Notes under the pieces: model-generated
What the model saw: only the letters and a program-made list of their open reading frames with translations
The model's database searches: none
What the model was told of the DNA's origin: nothing
Origin: a bacterium
GTDB lineage: Bacteria > Planctomycetota > B15-G4 > JADJEK01
Reading direction: 5' to 3'
DNA: 21,202 bases
Assembly (NCBI GenBank): GCA_030428825.1
Contig: JAUIEL010000030.1
Coordinates: 1 to 21,202, forward strand
Position numbers and translations under genes: made by a program
Shown here: one piece after another, positions 14,478 through 21,202 of the stretch
Layout of the letters: each line of letters starts with the position of its first letter
Numbering within the stretch: the stretch's first letter is position 1

Positions 14478-15706
14478 CGACCGCCGCGCCTCCCGCCGCC
14501 GAACACCCGTCCCGCGCGCGGATGCTCGTCCTCCTCGCCGCGGCCGAGCTGTTCGGCATCACGCTCTGGTTCTCCGGCGGCGCGGCCGCGCCGTTCCTCC
14601 CCGAGACGCTCGCGCTCGACACGCAGCGGATCGGCGGCCTCACCGGCGCGGTCCAGCTCGGGTTCGTCGTCGGCACCGCGCTCGCGGCGATCCTGAACCT
14701 CGCCGACCTGGTCCCCACGCGCGTCTACTTCGCGGCCTCCGCGGCGATCGGCGCGGCGGCGAACGCCGCGCTCCTCCTGTGCGACTCGTACGGGTCGGCC
14801 GTCGCGACGCGGTTCCTGACCGGCGCGTCCCTCGCCGGCGTCTACCCGCCGGCGATGAAGATGGTCGCGACGTGGTTCCGGGCCGACCGCGGCCTCGCGA
14901 TCGGCATCCTCGTCGGCTCGATCTCCCTCGGCAAGGCGACGCCGTACCTCGTGCGGACCGTGTTCGGGGAGCGCCTCGTCCCGCTGGTGCTCGTGCCCTC
15001 CGCGCTCGCGTCGATCGCGGCCCTGACGGTCCTCTTCGCCTACCGCGACGGACCGCACGCCTTCCCCCGCCGGCCGTTCCGCCTCGGCCTCGCCGGCGAG
15101 ATCGTGCGCCACCGCGAGACCCGGCTCGCGATCGGCGGCTACCTCGGTCACATGTGGGAGCTCTACGCGATGTGGATCTGGATCCCGGTCTTCCTCGCCG
15201 CGAGCGTCGCGGCGCGGCCGGGCGGCGCGGCGGCGTCTCCGCCGTGGCTCGCCGACGCGCTCGCCACGGCGACGATCGCGGTCGGCGCGCTCGGCTGCGT
15301 CTGGGGAGGCCGGCGCGCGGACCGCGTCGGACGCGAGCGGCTCGTCAACGAGGCGATGGCGGTGAGCGGCGCCTGCTGCCTCGTCGTCGGCTTCGCGTTC
15401 GGGGCGCCGTGGTGGGTCGTCGCCCCGGTGACGATCGTGTGGGGGTTCTTCGTGGTCGCGGACTCCGCCCAGTTCTCGACGTTGGTCACCGAGCACGCGC
15501 CGTCGCACGCCGTCGGCACCGCGCTCACGCTCCAGACGTCGCTCGGGTTCCTGCTGACGATGGGGACGATCCAGCTCGTCGGGCAGCTCTCGGAGACCGT
15601 CGGGTGGCGGTACGCGTTCCCCGTCCTCGCGCTCGGACCCGCGGCGGGCATCGCGATGATCGCGCGGCTGCGTGCGCCGTCCTCCGGCGCCGACGCCCGC
15701 GTGTGA
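14474..15706 (+). CDS. Major facilitator superfamily transporter
   Basis: The protein is 410 aa if translation starts at TTG 14474, which overlaps the VWA stop (ATTGA) and would couple translation. ATG 14522 gives 394 aa and begins just before the first membrane helix; neither has a strong ribosome binding site. The protein is highly hydrophobic with ~12 segments, beginning LVLLAAAELFGITLWFSGGA. RFLTGASLAGVYPPAMKMVATWF and the loop GGRRADRVGRERL match MFS signatures between helices 2-3 and 8-9. The family with an LWFS motif in helix 1 contains uncharacterised exporters or permeases; the substrate is not readable. A possible link to the preceding MoxR/VWA genes is suggested only by the overlap. 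Confidence 0.88.
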   Translation: MTTAAPPAAEHPSRARMLVLLAAAELFGITLWFSGGAAAPFLPETLALDTQRIGGLTGAVQLGFVVGTALAAILNLADLVPTRVYFAASAAIGAAANAALLLCDSYGSAVATRFLTGASLAGVYPPAMKMVATWFRADRGLAIGILVGSISLGKATPYLVRTVFGERLVPLVLVPSALASIAALTVLFAYRDGPHAFPRRPFRLGLAGEIVRHRETRLAIGGYLGHMWELYAMWIWIPVFLAASVAARPGGAAASPPWLADALATATIAVGALGCVWGGRRADRVGRERLVNEAMAVSGACCLVVGFAFGAPWWVVAPVTIVWGFFVVADSAQFSTLVTEHAPSHAVGTALTLQTSLGFLLTMGTIQLVGQLSETVGWRYAFPVLALGPAAGIAMIARLRAPSSGADARV

Positions 15707-15776
15707 GCGGACGGGGCGGCGCCGGGAACGAGGCCCGGGTCCCGCGAGCGCTCCGCGGCCACGGACCGAAGACGAT

Positions 15777-16526
15777 TCACGCGCGACCGGCGGGCGTCTC
15801 GCGGCGGGCGGAGGCCGGAGCATCGACCGCCTCGGGGCACGCCACGCGCGCGACGACCGGGAGGTGGTCGGAGGCGCGCCGCGCGAGCCGGGTGCGGCAC
15901 GCGCTCACCTCCCGCAACGCGCTCCCGGGGTGGACCCAGATCCGGTCGAGCGCCAGGAACGGTCGCCAGGCCGGGTACGAGGCGACCCGCGGCGAGACGC
16001 CGAACCGTTGCTCCAGGCGCCCCACCGCCGGCGCGCCGGGGACCCAGTCGTTGAAGTCCCCGAGCACCACCAGGAACGGCGACGGCTCGGCGTCGACGTG
16101 CGCGAGCAGACGCTCGACCTGCGCCCGCCGTTCGGCGTGCCGCAGCCCGAGGTGCGTCGACACGACCCGAAGCTCGACGCCGCCGACGTCGAGCCGCACG
16201 TCGAGCGCGGCGCGCGGCTCGCGACGCCGCCGCGAGAGATCGACGCACTCCGCCGCCCGGACCGGGTGACGCGTGAGGAGCGCGTTCCCGAACCCGCCGC
16301 GTCCCTCGCGGGTCGGGGCGACGACGCCGTCGTACTCCGGCAGCGCGTCGAGCACCCGGAGCGACCGCGGCCCCGGGTCGACCCCGAGCCCGGTCATCTC
16401 CTGCAGGGCGACGACGTCCGCGTCGAGCGACCGGACGACCTCCGCCGTCCGGCGCGGATCGGGCCGGCCGAACTGCGCGCGGAATCCGTGGACGTTGTAG
16501 GTGGCGACCGTCAGCGTCCGGGTCAC
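15777..16526 (-). CDS. Endonuclease/exonuclease/phosphatase (EEP) family hydrolase, YbhP-like
   Basis: This 249-aa protein starts at GTG 16526, overlapping the upstream PLD-VTT stop by 4 nt (GTGA), so it is translationally coupled. All EEP catalytic motifs are present: TYNVHGF (N11), ALQEM (E43), STHLGL (H125), LGDFNDW (D157, N159) and SDHLPV (D220, H221). There is no signal peptide, so it is cytoplasmic or membrane-associated. The fold hydrolyses phosphodiester or phosphomonoester bonds in DNA, phosphoinositides or other lipids. Beside a cardiolipin synthase-like gene, as ybhP is in E. coli, a phospholipid or headgroup substrate is more likely than DNA, but this is inference. Confidence 0.9.
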   Translation of the reverse strand: MTRTLTVATYNVHGFRAQFGRPDPRRTAEVVRSLDADVVALQEMTGLGVDPGPRSLRVLDALPEYDGVVAPTREGRGGFGNALLTRHPVRAAECVDLSRRRREPRAALDVRLDVGGVELRVVSTHLGLRHAERRAQVERLLAHVDAEPSPFLVVLGDFNDWVPGAPAVGRLEQRFGVSPRVASYPAWRPFLALDRIWVHPGSALREVSACRTRLARRASDHLPVVARVACPEAVDAPASARRETPAGRA

Positions 16527-18655
16527 GCCCGCTCCCGCGGCGGCACGTGCCGCTCGACGTGCCGCATCGCCCACCCGACCCCGAGCGCCGGCACGAGCGC
16601 CGTCGCGACGAGGAGCGCCGCGGCGAGCGGGCCGGGGTCGAGGAGGAGCCGCCGCGCCTGCGCGCCGAGGAGGGCGAACGCGGCGAGGCTCGGCACCAGC
16701 CCGAGCACGGTCCCGGCCAGGAAGCGCGCCGGCGGGACGCGTGCCGCCCCGGCGAGGAGGCTGACCACGACCGACGGAGCGACCGGCAGGAGCCGGGCGA
16801 GCGCCACCGTGCCGACGCCCCCGCCCTCGAGCCGCCGGAGGGCGACCCTCGAGCCGAGGCCGGTCAATCGGAGGACCGCGCGCCGGCCGACGGCCCGCCC
16901 GAGCGCGTGGCCGAGGATCGCCGCCGCCACGCACCCCGCCGCGGCGAGGATCCCCCCGCGCGTCGCGCCGACGAGGAGGGTGGCGAGGACGATCACCAGA
17001 CTCTGGGGGACGAGCAGGAACGAGCCGATCACGACCGCCGCGGGCACGACGATCGAGGCGCGCGGGAGCTCGAACGCCAGGACCAACCGCCGCGCGTGGT
17101 CGAGGAGACCGTCGTCCCCGCCGAACGCGAGCACCCCGACGCCGAGGAGGAACGCCGCGAGGACCGCCGCCATCGGGAGCATCCGGCGGGCGGACCTCCG
17201 CTCGGCGCGGATCTGCGGCAGGAGCCGTTCGATCAGCCGGGTCGGCGCGAGCGGCCGCGCCGGATCGGCGAGCGCGTCGACCGACGGCAACTTGTCGATC
17301 TCCTGCTCGGCGTCGTCGAGCGAGTCGACGAGCGTCTTCGCGCCGGATCGCCCCCGGAGCTCGTCGATCGCCGCCCCGAGCGACCCGGCGTCGTCGACCG
17401 CGCGGACGACCTCCTCGGGTCGGACGCCGAGGTGCTCGGCGACGAGACGGTGCCGGACCGCGAGCACGCCGTCGCGATGCCGCTCCTCCGACGCGAGGAC
17501 CGCGAGGTCGCACTCGGTGTCCATCCCGAACGATCGGTCGGTGAGGTTCGCCGAGCCGACCCGCAGCATCCGGTCGTCGATCACCGTCACCTTCGCGTGG
17601 ACGCGGATCTCCCGCTCGCCGTGGACCGGTCGCAGCACGCGCAGCCGCCCGTGGAGGTCCCCGGCCGCGAGCCGGCGCAGCCGTTCGACCCGGAGCACGC
17701 GCATGCTCCGATCCTCCAGCCAGCCGGAGCACGAACGGCGGAGGACCAGCACGACCTCCGGTCCGTCCGGCTCCCGCAGCCGCCGGGCGAGCGCGTTCGT
17801 GATCACGGGCGAGGTGAAGTACTGGTTCTCGGCGTAGATGCACCGCCGCGCGGCCGCGATCGAGTCGAGGAACAACCGCTCGACCTCGCGCACCTCGGGA
17901 CGCCCTCCGAACGCGGCCGCGGTCCGCGCGATGCAGACGTCCACGTCCTCGAAGTCCGGCTCGAGCCCGTCCGGCCAGGCGTCGCCGTCGACGGGGCCGG
18001 GGTGGACCGGCTCGCGCCCCGCGTCGGCGCGCCACCGTTCGCGCACGTGCTCCCCGAGCGCTCGCGCCGCCGGACCGGAGACGGCGACCTGCATCTCGTG
18101 GAACGGCGCGTACCTCCCGCGCGCCTCGTCCTCGCGCCGCGGGTCGTCGGGGAGGTGGAGGGACGTGTCGTACCGCCCCGCGGTCAGGTCCTGGCCTCCG
18201 ACGAACGCCACCTCGTCGTCGACGACGACGATCTTCTCGTGGTGTGACGCCGTCACCGGCAGCCGCTTGTCGTGACGGAACCGGATGCGGCCGCGGCCGC
18301 GCCAGCGGAGCTTCAGGCCGCGCCAGCGCTCGCGCTCGAGCGAGAAGACGGCGGGCGCGTGCCAGACCTGGACGTAGACGCGCAGGTCACGGCGGCGCGC
18401 GACGAGGTGGTGGAGGAGCGGGCCGAGGCGAACCGGAGCACCGTCGTCGACGCCGTCGCGACGGAGGACGACGCGCGTGTCGAGGTCCCAGCCGACGATG
18501 TGGATCGTGCGACGCGCCTTTCGCAACGCGTCCCGGACGCGCGGGAAGTACGCCGCTCCGTCGATCAGCCCGGCGACGCGGTCGGCGCGCACGATCCTCC
18601 AACAGTTCTCCCCCTCGCGGGCGAGCGGCGCGGCGGACGTCGGGAGACGGATCAA
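16523..18655 (-). CDS. Fusion of phospholipase D/cardiolipin synthase-like domain with VTT (DedA-like) membrane domain
   Basis: The protein is 710 aa from TTG 18655, chosen for AGGGGG ~7 nt upstream and because the family typically begins shortly before GENCWRI. A GTG at 18742 would add 29 unlikely residues. Residues ~15-400 hold two HKD motifs: H139-x-K141-x4-D146 (HHEKIVVVDD, then GGQD) and H353-x-K355-x4-D360 (HAKVTVIDD, then GSANLTDRS). Residues ~405-490 are a charged helical linker. Residues ~493-700 have about six hydrophobic helices with the VTT/SNARE-associated pattern (LVPQSLVIVLATLLVGATRGG; RLLPVAPSVVVSLLAGAARV). The first half should make or transphosphatidylate phospholipids; DedA/VTT proteins are known lipid transporters or scramblases. 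The fusion therefore may couple phospholipid synthesis to transbilayer movement. The EEP hydrolase gene follows with a 4-nt overlap. Confidence 0.9.
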   Translation of the reverse strand: MIRLPTSAAPLAREGENCWRIVRADRVAGLIDGAAYFPRVRDALRKARRTIHIVGWDLDTRVVLRRDGVDDGAPVRLGPLLHHLVARRRDLRVYVQVWHAPAVFSLERERWRGLKLRWRGRGRIRFRHDKRLPVTASHHEKIVVVDDEVAFVGGQDLTAGRYDTSLHLPDDPRREDEARGRYAPFHEMQVAVSGPAARALGEHVRERWRADAGREPVHPGPVDGDAWPDGLEPDFEDVDVCIARTAAAFGGRPEVREVERLFLDSIAAARRCIYAENQYFTSPVITNALARRLREPDGPEVVLVLRRSCSGWLEDRSMRVLRVERLRRLAAGDLHGRLRVLRPVHGEREIRVHAKVTVIDDRMLRVGSANLTDRSFGMDTECDLAVLASEERHRDGVLAVRHRLVAEHLGVRPEEVVRAVDDAGSLGAAIDELRGRSGAKTLVDSLDDAEQEIDKLPSVDALADPARPLAPTRLIERLLPQIRAERRSARRMLPMAAVLAAFLLGVGVLAFGGDDGLLDHARRLVLAFELPRASIVVPAAVVIGSFLLVPQSLVIVLATLLVGATRGGILAAAGCVAAAILGHALGRAVGRRAVLRLTGLGSRVALRRLEGGGVGTVALARLLPVAPSVVVSLLAGAARVPPARFLAGTVLGLVPSLAAFALLGAQARRLLLDPGPLAAALLVATALVPALGVGWAMRHVERHVPPRERA

Positions 18656-18870
18656 GGCGGACCCCCTGGCGGATCGGACGGACGTGGCGGTCCCGGTGCA
18701 AACGGGGGGCCAACGTCCGGCGCCGGACGCAGGGCACGGCACGCGATGTGGTTCGGTTCCCGCCCCGCGGCCGGGCGCACGCGCAGCCTCGGACCCCGCG
18801 GATCGCCTCGAGACGGCGATTCGGAGCGGTCCGGCGTCCCCGCGCTCGCCGCGGGGGAGAGCGAGGCCCG
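18656..18870. promoter_or_regulatory. Intergenic region between divergent PLD-VTT and YbhN-like genes
   Basis: These 215 bp must hold promoters for both divergent membrane-lipid genes. I see no convincing -10/-35 pair and no strong inverted repeat. The AGGGGG ribosome binding site of the PLD-VTT gene lies at its left edge. Confidence 0.4.
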
Positions 18871-19869
18871 ATGGACGGTGCGGTGGCGGTTTTACGAAAG
18901 TTCCTCCCGTGGTTCGCGGCGGCGGTGTTCGCCGGCGCGATCGTCCTGGTCGTCCGCGCGCTGCGCGAGCACGGCGTCGACGCGGTCGGCGACGCGCTGG
19001 CCGGCATCCCCGCCTCGCACCTCCTCGCGGCGGCCGGACTCGCCGCGGCGAGCTACCTGACGCTGACGTTCGTCGACTTCGCCGCGCTCCGCTCGACGGG
19101 CGTTCCCTTGCCGTGGCCGCGGGCGGCGCTCGGGTCGTTCGTCGCCCTCTCCGTCGGGCACGTCGCCGGGCTCGCGGTCCTCAGCAGCGGCACGCTCCGC
19201 TATCGCGTCTACTCCGCGTACGGCGTCTCCGAGGGGAACGTCGCGCGGGCGATCCTCTTCTGCGCGGCGACCGTCGCCGTCGGCCTCCTGACGCTCGCCG
19301 GCGCCGGCGCGCTGGCCGGGCCGGGGCGGACCGCCGCCTTCCTCGGTCTCGACGTCGAGGTCGTCGTCCCGCTCGCCGTCCTCGCCCTCCTCGTCGTGGT
19401 CGGCCACCTCGTCGCGGCGGCGCGGGTGCGACGACCGCTCCGACTCCGTTCGTTCGAGCTCCCGCTCCCCTCGGGCCGGTTCGCGCTCCTCCAGCTCGGC
19501 CTCGGGACGTTGAACTTCGCGCTCGTCGCGGGCATCCTGTATCGCCTCCTCGGCGACTCGGTCGACGTCGGGTTCGTCGCGTTCGCCTCGTTCTACGCCG
19601 CCGCGAACGCCGCCTCGATCCTGAGCCACGTCCCCGGCGGCCTCGGCGTGCTGGAGGCGCTGGTCCTCGCGGTCGCGAGCGGGCCGGAGACCCTCGGCGC
19701 GCTCGTCGCGTTCCGGGTCGTCTACTACTTCGTGCCGTTCGCGATCGGCGGCCTCGTCTTCCTGATCTGGTCGCGCGGATCGCGCCGCGCGGAGGAGGAC
19801 GCGGACCCGGAGGTCACGACGAGCGGTCATCGGCGCCCCCCGCGTCCGTCGACGGAACCGCCGACTTGA
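18871..19869 (+). CDS. YbhN-like integral membrane protein (lysylphosphatidylglycerol synthase TM-domain family)
   Basis: This 332-aa protein starts at ATG 18871 with GCGAGG 4 nt upstream. It has about eight hydrophobic helices, starting FLPWFAAAVFAGAIVLVVRAL. Signature stretches are YLTLTFVDFAALRSTGVPLP, a conserved SSGTLRYRVYSAYGVS loop, and SHVPGGLGVLEALVL near residue 250, all typical of the UPF0104/LPG_synthase_TM family that includes YbhN and the flippase half of MprF. No aminoacyltransferase domain is attached, so it is probably a lipid-handling or flippase-like protein. In E. coli ybhN is clustered with clsB and ybhP; the same three families are adjacent here, with this gene divergent. 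The last 56 bp overlap the convergent MgtC-like gene, and the C-terminal ~30 residues are polar and Pro-rich. Confidence 0.88.
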   Translation: MDGAVAVLRKFLPWFAAAVFAGAIVLVVRALREHGVDAVGDALAGIPASHLLAAAGLAAASYLTLTFVDFAALRSTGVPLPWPRAALGSFVALSVGHVAGLAVLSSGTLRYRVYSAYGVSEGNVARAILFCAATVAVGLLTLAGAGALAGPGRTAAFLGLDVEVVVPLAVLALLVVVGHLVAAARVRRPLRLRSFELPLPSGRFALLQLGLGTLNFALVAGILYRLLGDSVDVGFVAFASFYAAANAASILSHVPGGLGVLEALVLAVASGPETLGALVAFRVVYYFVPFAIGGLVFLIWSRGSRRAEEDADPEVTTSGHRRPPRPSTEPPT

Positions 19870-20287
19870 GCTCGGTGACGTACCGGAACGTCAGGAACAC
19901 GATCGCGCTCAGGAGGAGCGCGATCTCGTACCGCTCGAGCGCGACCGAACAGCCGATGGCGCCGGTGCACCAGATCCCGGAGGCGGTGGCGGTCCCCTCG
20001 ACGGTGACCTTCGACTTCACGATCGCCCCGCCGCCGACGAACCCGATGCCGGTCATCAGCCCCTGGACGATCCGCGCCAGCGCCTGGCCGTCGGTCCCGA
20101 ACACGTCGCGGCCGACCAGCACGTAGCCGCAGGCGGCGATGCTGACGAGCGGGAACGTGCGGAGCCCGGCCGGACGGTGCCTCGACTCGCGGTCCCACGC
20201 CGTCGGGACGGCGAGCAGGTACGCGCCGACGAGCTTCGCGCCGTTGGCGACGAGCAGGGACCAGTCGATCGCGTCGGGGGTCGGCAT
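19814..20287 (-). CDS. MgtC/SapB-family membrane protein
   Basis: This 157-aa protein starts at ATG 20287 with GAGGAG ~5-6 nt upstream. The frame extends upstream to 20797, but that would run antisense through the next secreted-protein gene. The family is clear from AWDRESRHRPAGLRTFPLVS, GLMTGIGFVGGGAIVKSK and the TATASGIWCTGAIG segment, with four or so hydrophobic helices. MgtC proteins aid growth in low magnesium and within host cells; Salmonella MgtC inhibits the F1Fo ATP synthase. This copy is the short membrane-domain form without the C-terminal ACT-like domain. Its 3' end overlaps the YbhN-like gene by 56 bp on the opposite strand. Its membership in a lipid or envelope-stress module is suggested only by position. 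Confidence 0.9.
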   Translation of the reverse strand: MPTPDAIDWSLLVANGAKLVGAYLLAVPTAWDRESRHRPAGLRTFPLVSIAACGYVLVGRDVFGTDGQALARIVQGLMTGIGFVGGGAIVKSKVTVEGTATASGIWCTGAIGCSVALERYEIALLLSAIVFLTFRYVTELKSAVPSTDAGGADDRSS

Positions 20288-20380
20288 GGGGTCTCCTCGG
20301 GTGACCGCTGGAACGGGCCGCGACGGCAAGCACCCGCCGTGCCGCGAATCGAGCCGAGTCGCAGCCGACCGGAAAGACGG

Positions 20381-20386
20381 TACCCT
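20381..20386 (+). promoter_or_regulatory. Candidate -10 element of the MBL-fold gene
   Basis: TACCCT lies 37 nt before the ATG at 20424, with GGAGG at 20414-20418 as the ribosome binding site. It resembles the other TAnnCT hexamers upstream of + strand genes. The rest of the 136-bp gap to the divergent MgtC gene shows nothing clear. Confidence 0.3.
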
Positions 20387-20423
20387 GGCGTCGCCGCCCG
20401 ACCGTCCGACGCCGGAGGTCTTC

Positions 20424-21202
20424 ATGCGCCTCGTCCCGCTCCTGCTCTCCTCCCTCCTCGCGGCCGGCGCCGCGCGGGCCGACGACGGCGCCTGGACCGA
20501 CCTCGGGGCGGCGCTCCCCGGCGCGAACGGGCCGCCGATCCTGAACGTCCAGGGGTTCCCCGTCGCCGGCTCTCCGATCCGCGTCGAGCTGCGGCGCGCG
20601 CTCGCGCAGACGCCGGCGATCCTGGTCGTCGGGACGCAGAACGCGAGCCTCCCGTTCGGCGGCGGCACGCTCGTCCCGTCGCCCGACGTCCTCTCCCCGG
20701 CGATCATGACCTCGGCGAACGGCGCCGTCGACCTCGACGCCGTCTTCCCGGCCGGCGTCGCGCTCGGCGTCGACCTCCACCTGCAGTGGTGGATCACCGA
20801 CCCGACGAACCCCGGCGGCTACGCGGCGTCGAACGCGCGGAAGGGGACGACCGCCGACACGCCCGAGCCCGGGACGTTCCCGGCGCAGTGGATCGACGGC
20901 ACGCAGTGCGCGAGCGAGCCGAAGATCCAGGTCCACGCGTACAACGACGACTTCTACATCCTCCGCCAGTCGCTCTGCACGCACTACGAGGCGCCGTTCT
21001 TCTACCTGATCTTCGGCGACACCAAGGTGATGCTCGAGGACACCGGCGCGGGGAGCATCGGCCCGACGCTGGCGAGCACCGTGTACGGGATCATCGCCGA
21101 CTGGCTGGTCGCGAACGGGAAGACGTCGATCGAGCTCGTCGTCGTCCACTCCCACGCGCACGGCGACCACACCGCCGGCGACTCGGCGTTCCAGGGTCAG
21201 CC
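20424..21202 (+). CDS. Secreted metallo-beta-lactamase-fold hydrolase with N-terminal shared module (3' truncated)
   Basis: Visible are 259 residues from ATG 20424 (GGAGG 5 nt upstream); the frame runs off the window. Residues 1-19 are a signal peptide (LLLSSLLAAGAARAD). Residues ~24-140 match the module that ends the two propeller proteins: WTDLGAALPGANGPPI at the start, ALAQTPAILVVG in the middle and LQWWITDPTNPGGYAASN at the end. Residues ~165 onward start an MBL domain (FFYLIFGDTKVMLEDTGAG), with the metal motif HSHAHGDH at 242-249 (H244, H246, D248, H249). The rest of the active site is outside the window. It is probably an exported hydrolase; lactamase, lactonase and phosphodiesterase activities cannot be distinguished. 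The module is N-terminal here, unlike in its neighbours. Confidence 0.85.
   Translation, partial: MRLVPLLLSSLLAAGAARADDGAWTDLGAALPGANGPPILNVQGFPVAGSPIRVELRRALAQTPAILVVGTQNASLPFGGGTLVPSPDVLSPAIMTSANGAVDLDAVFPAGVALGVDLHLQWWITDPTNPGGYAASNARKGTTADTPEPGTFPAQWIDGTQCASEPKIQVHAYNDDFYILRQSLCTHYEAPFFYLIFGDTKVMLEDTGAGSIGPTLASTVYGIIADWLVANGKTSIELVVVHSHAHGDHTAGDSAFQGQ

Noticed and set aside
15707..15776. Possible bidirectional terminator between the MFS and EEP genes
   Set aside because: Only short stems (about 5 bp, CCGGG/CCCGG) were found, with no T-run; this is not above what the base composition would give.
18656..18742. GTG start at 18742 for the PLD-VTT protein
   Set aside because: The added 29 residues are not typical of the family, while TTG 18655 has AGGGGG at proper distance.
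20288..20797. N-terminal extension of the MgtC-like protein
   Set aside because: It runs antisense through the MBL-fold gene and precedes an ATG with a strong GAGGAG site and the normal family start.
1..21202. CRISPR arrays, tRNA/rRNA genes, insertion sequences, phage or toxin-antitoxin genes
   Set aside because: I saw no regularly spaced direct repeats, no tRNA-like cloverleaf, and no transposase, integrase or toxin-antitoxin motif. The gene content looks chromosomal.

Overview
The window is very GC-rich (about 70% by eye) and densely coded, with frequent TTG/GTG starts and mostly TGA stops. A PF07638/TIGR02999-type ECF sigma factor, secreted FG-GAP and PD40 propeller proteins, and a recurrent ~110-130 aa secreted-protein module point to a Planctomycetota bacterium or a close relative. 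This is inferred from gene content; no rRNA or other phylogenetic marker is present. I see 18 protein-coding genes, two of them cut by the window ends, and no tRNA, rRNA, CRISPR array or insertion sequence.

Region 1 (1-3408) is a cell-surface glycan segment. It holds a partial gene, a GT-B-like transferase and a GT2 glycosyltransferase on the + strand, facing a second GT2-like enzyme on the - strand. The two GT2 genes overlap tail to tail by 228 bp.

Region 2 (3553-9252, all - strand) encodes three secreted multidomain proteins: a seven-repeat FG-GAP propeller, an M12B-like metalloprotease and a seven-repeat PD40 propeller. Strong hairpins lie between them. The ECF sigma gene diverges from the last one (9443). 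A small VOC-family gene follows at 10050-10406.

Region 3 (10465-15706, + strand) has a MoxR-type AAA+ ATPase, a secreted subtilisin-like protease, a CoxE-like VWA protein and an MFS transporter. The protease lies between the ATPase and its usual VWA partner.

Region 4 (15777-20287) looks like a membrane-lipid module. A phospholipase D/cardiolipin synthase-like protein fused to a VTT (DedA-like) membrane domain overlaps an EEP-family hydrolase by 4 nt, and a YbhN-like membrane protein is divergent from them. The first, second and fourth of these activities match the ybhP-clsB-ybhN set of E. coli. An MgtC/SapB-like protein follows. The window ends inside a secreted metallo-beta-lactamase-fold protein.

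The most striking feature is a shared beta-rich module in five otherwise unrelated secreted proteins: at the C-terminus of both propellers and both proteases, and just after the signal peptide of the metallo-beta-lactamase-fold protein. In the two proteases the last 88 residues align without gaps at roughly two-thirds identity (counted by eye) although the catalytic domains are unrelated. This looks like a mobile surface or secretion module and is the best candidate here for something under-described.
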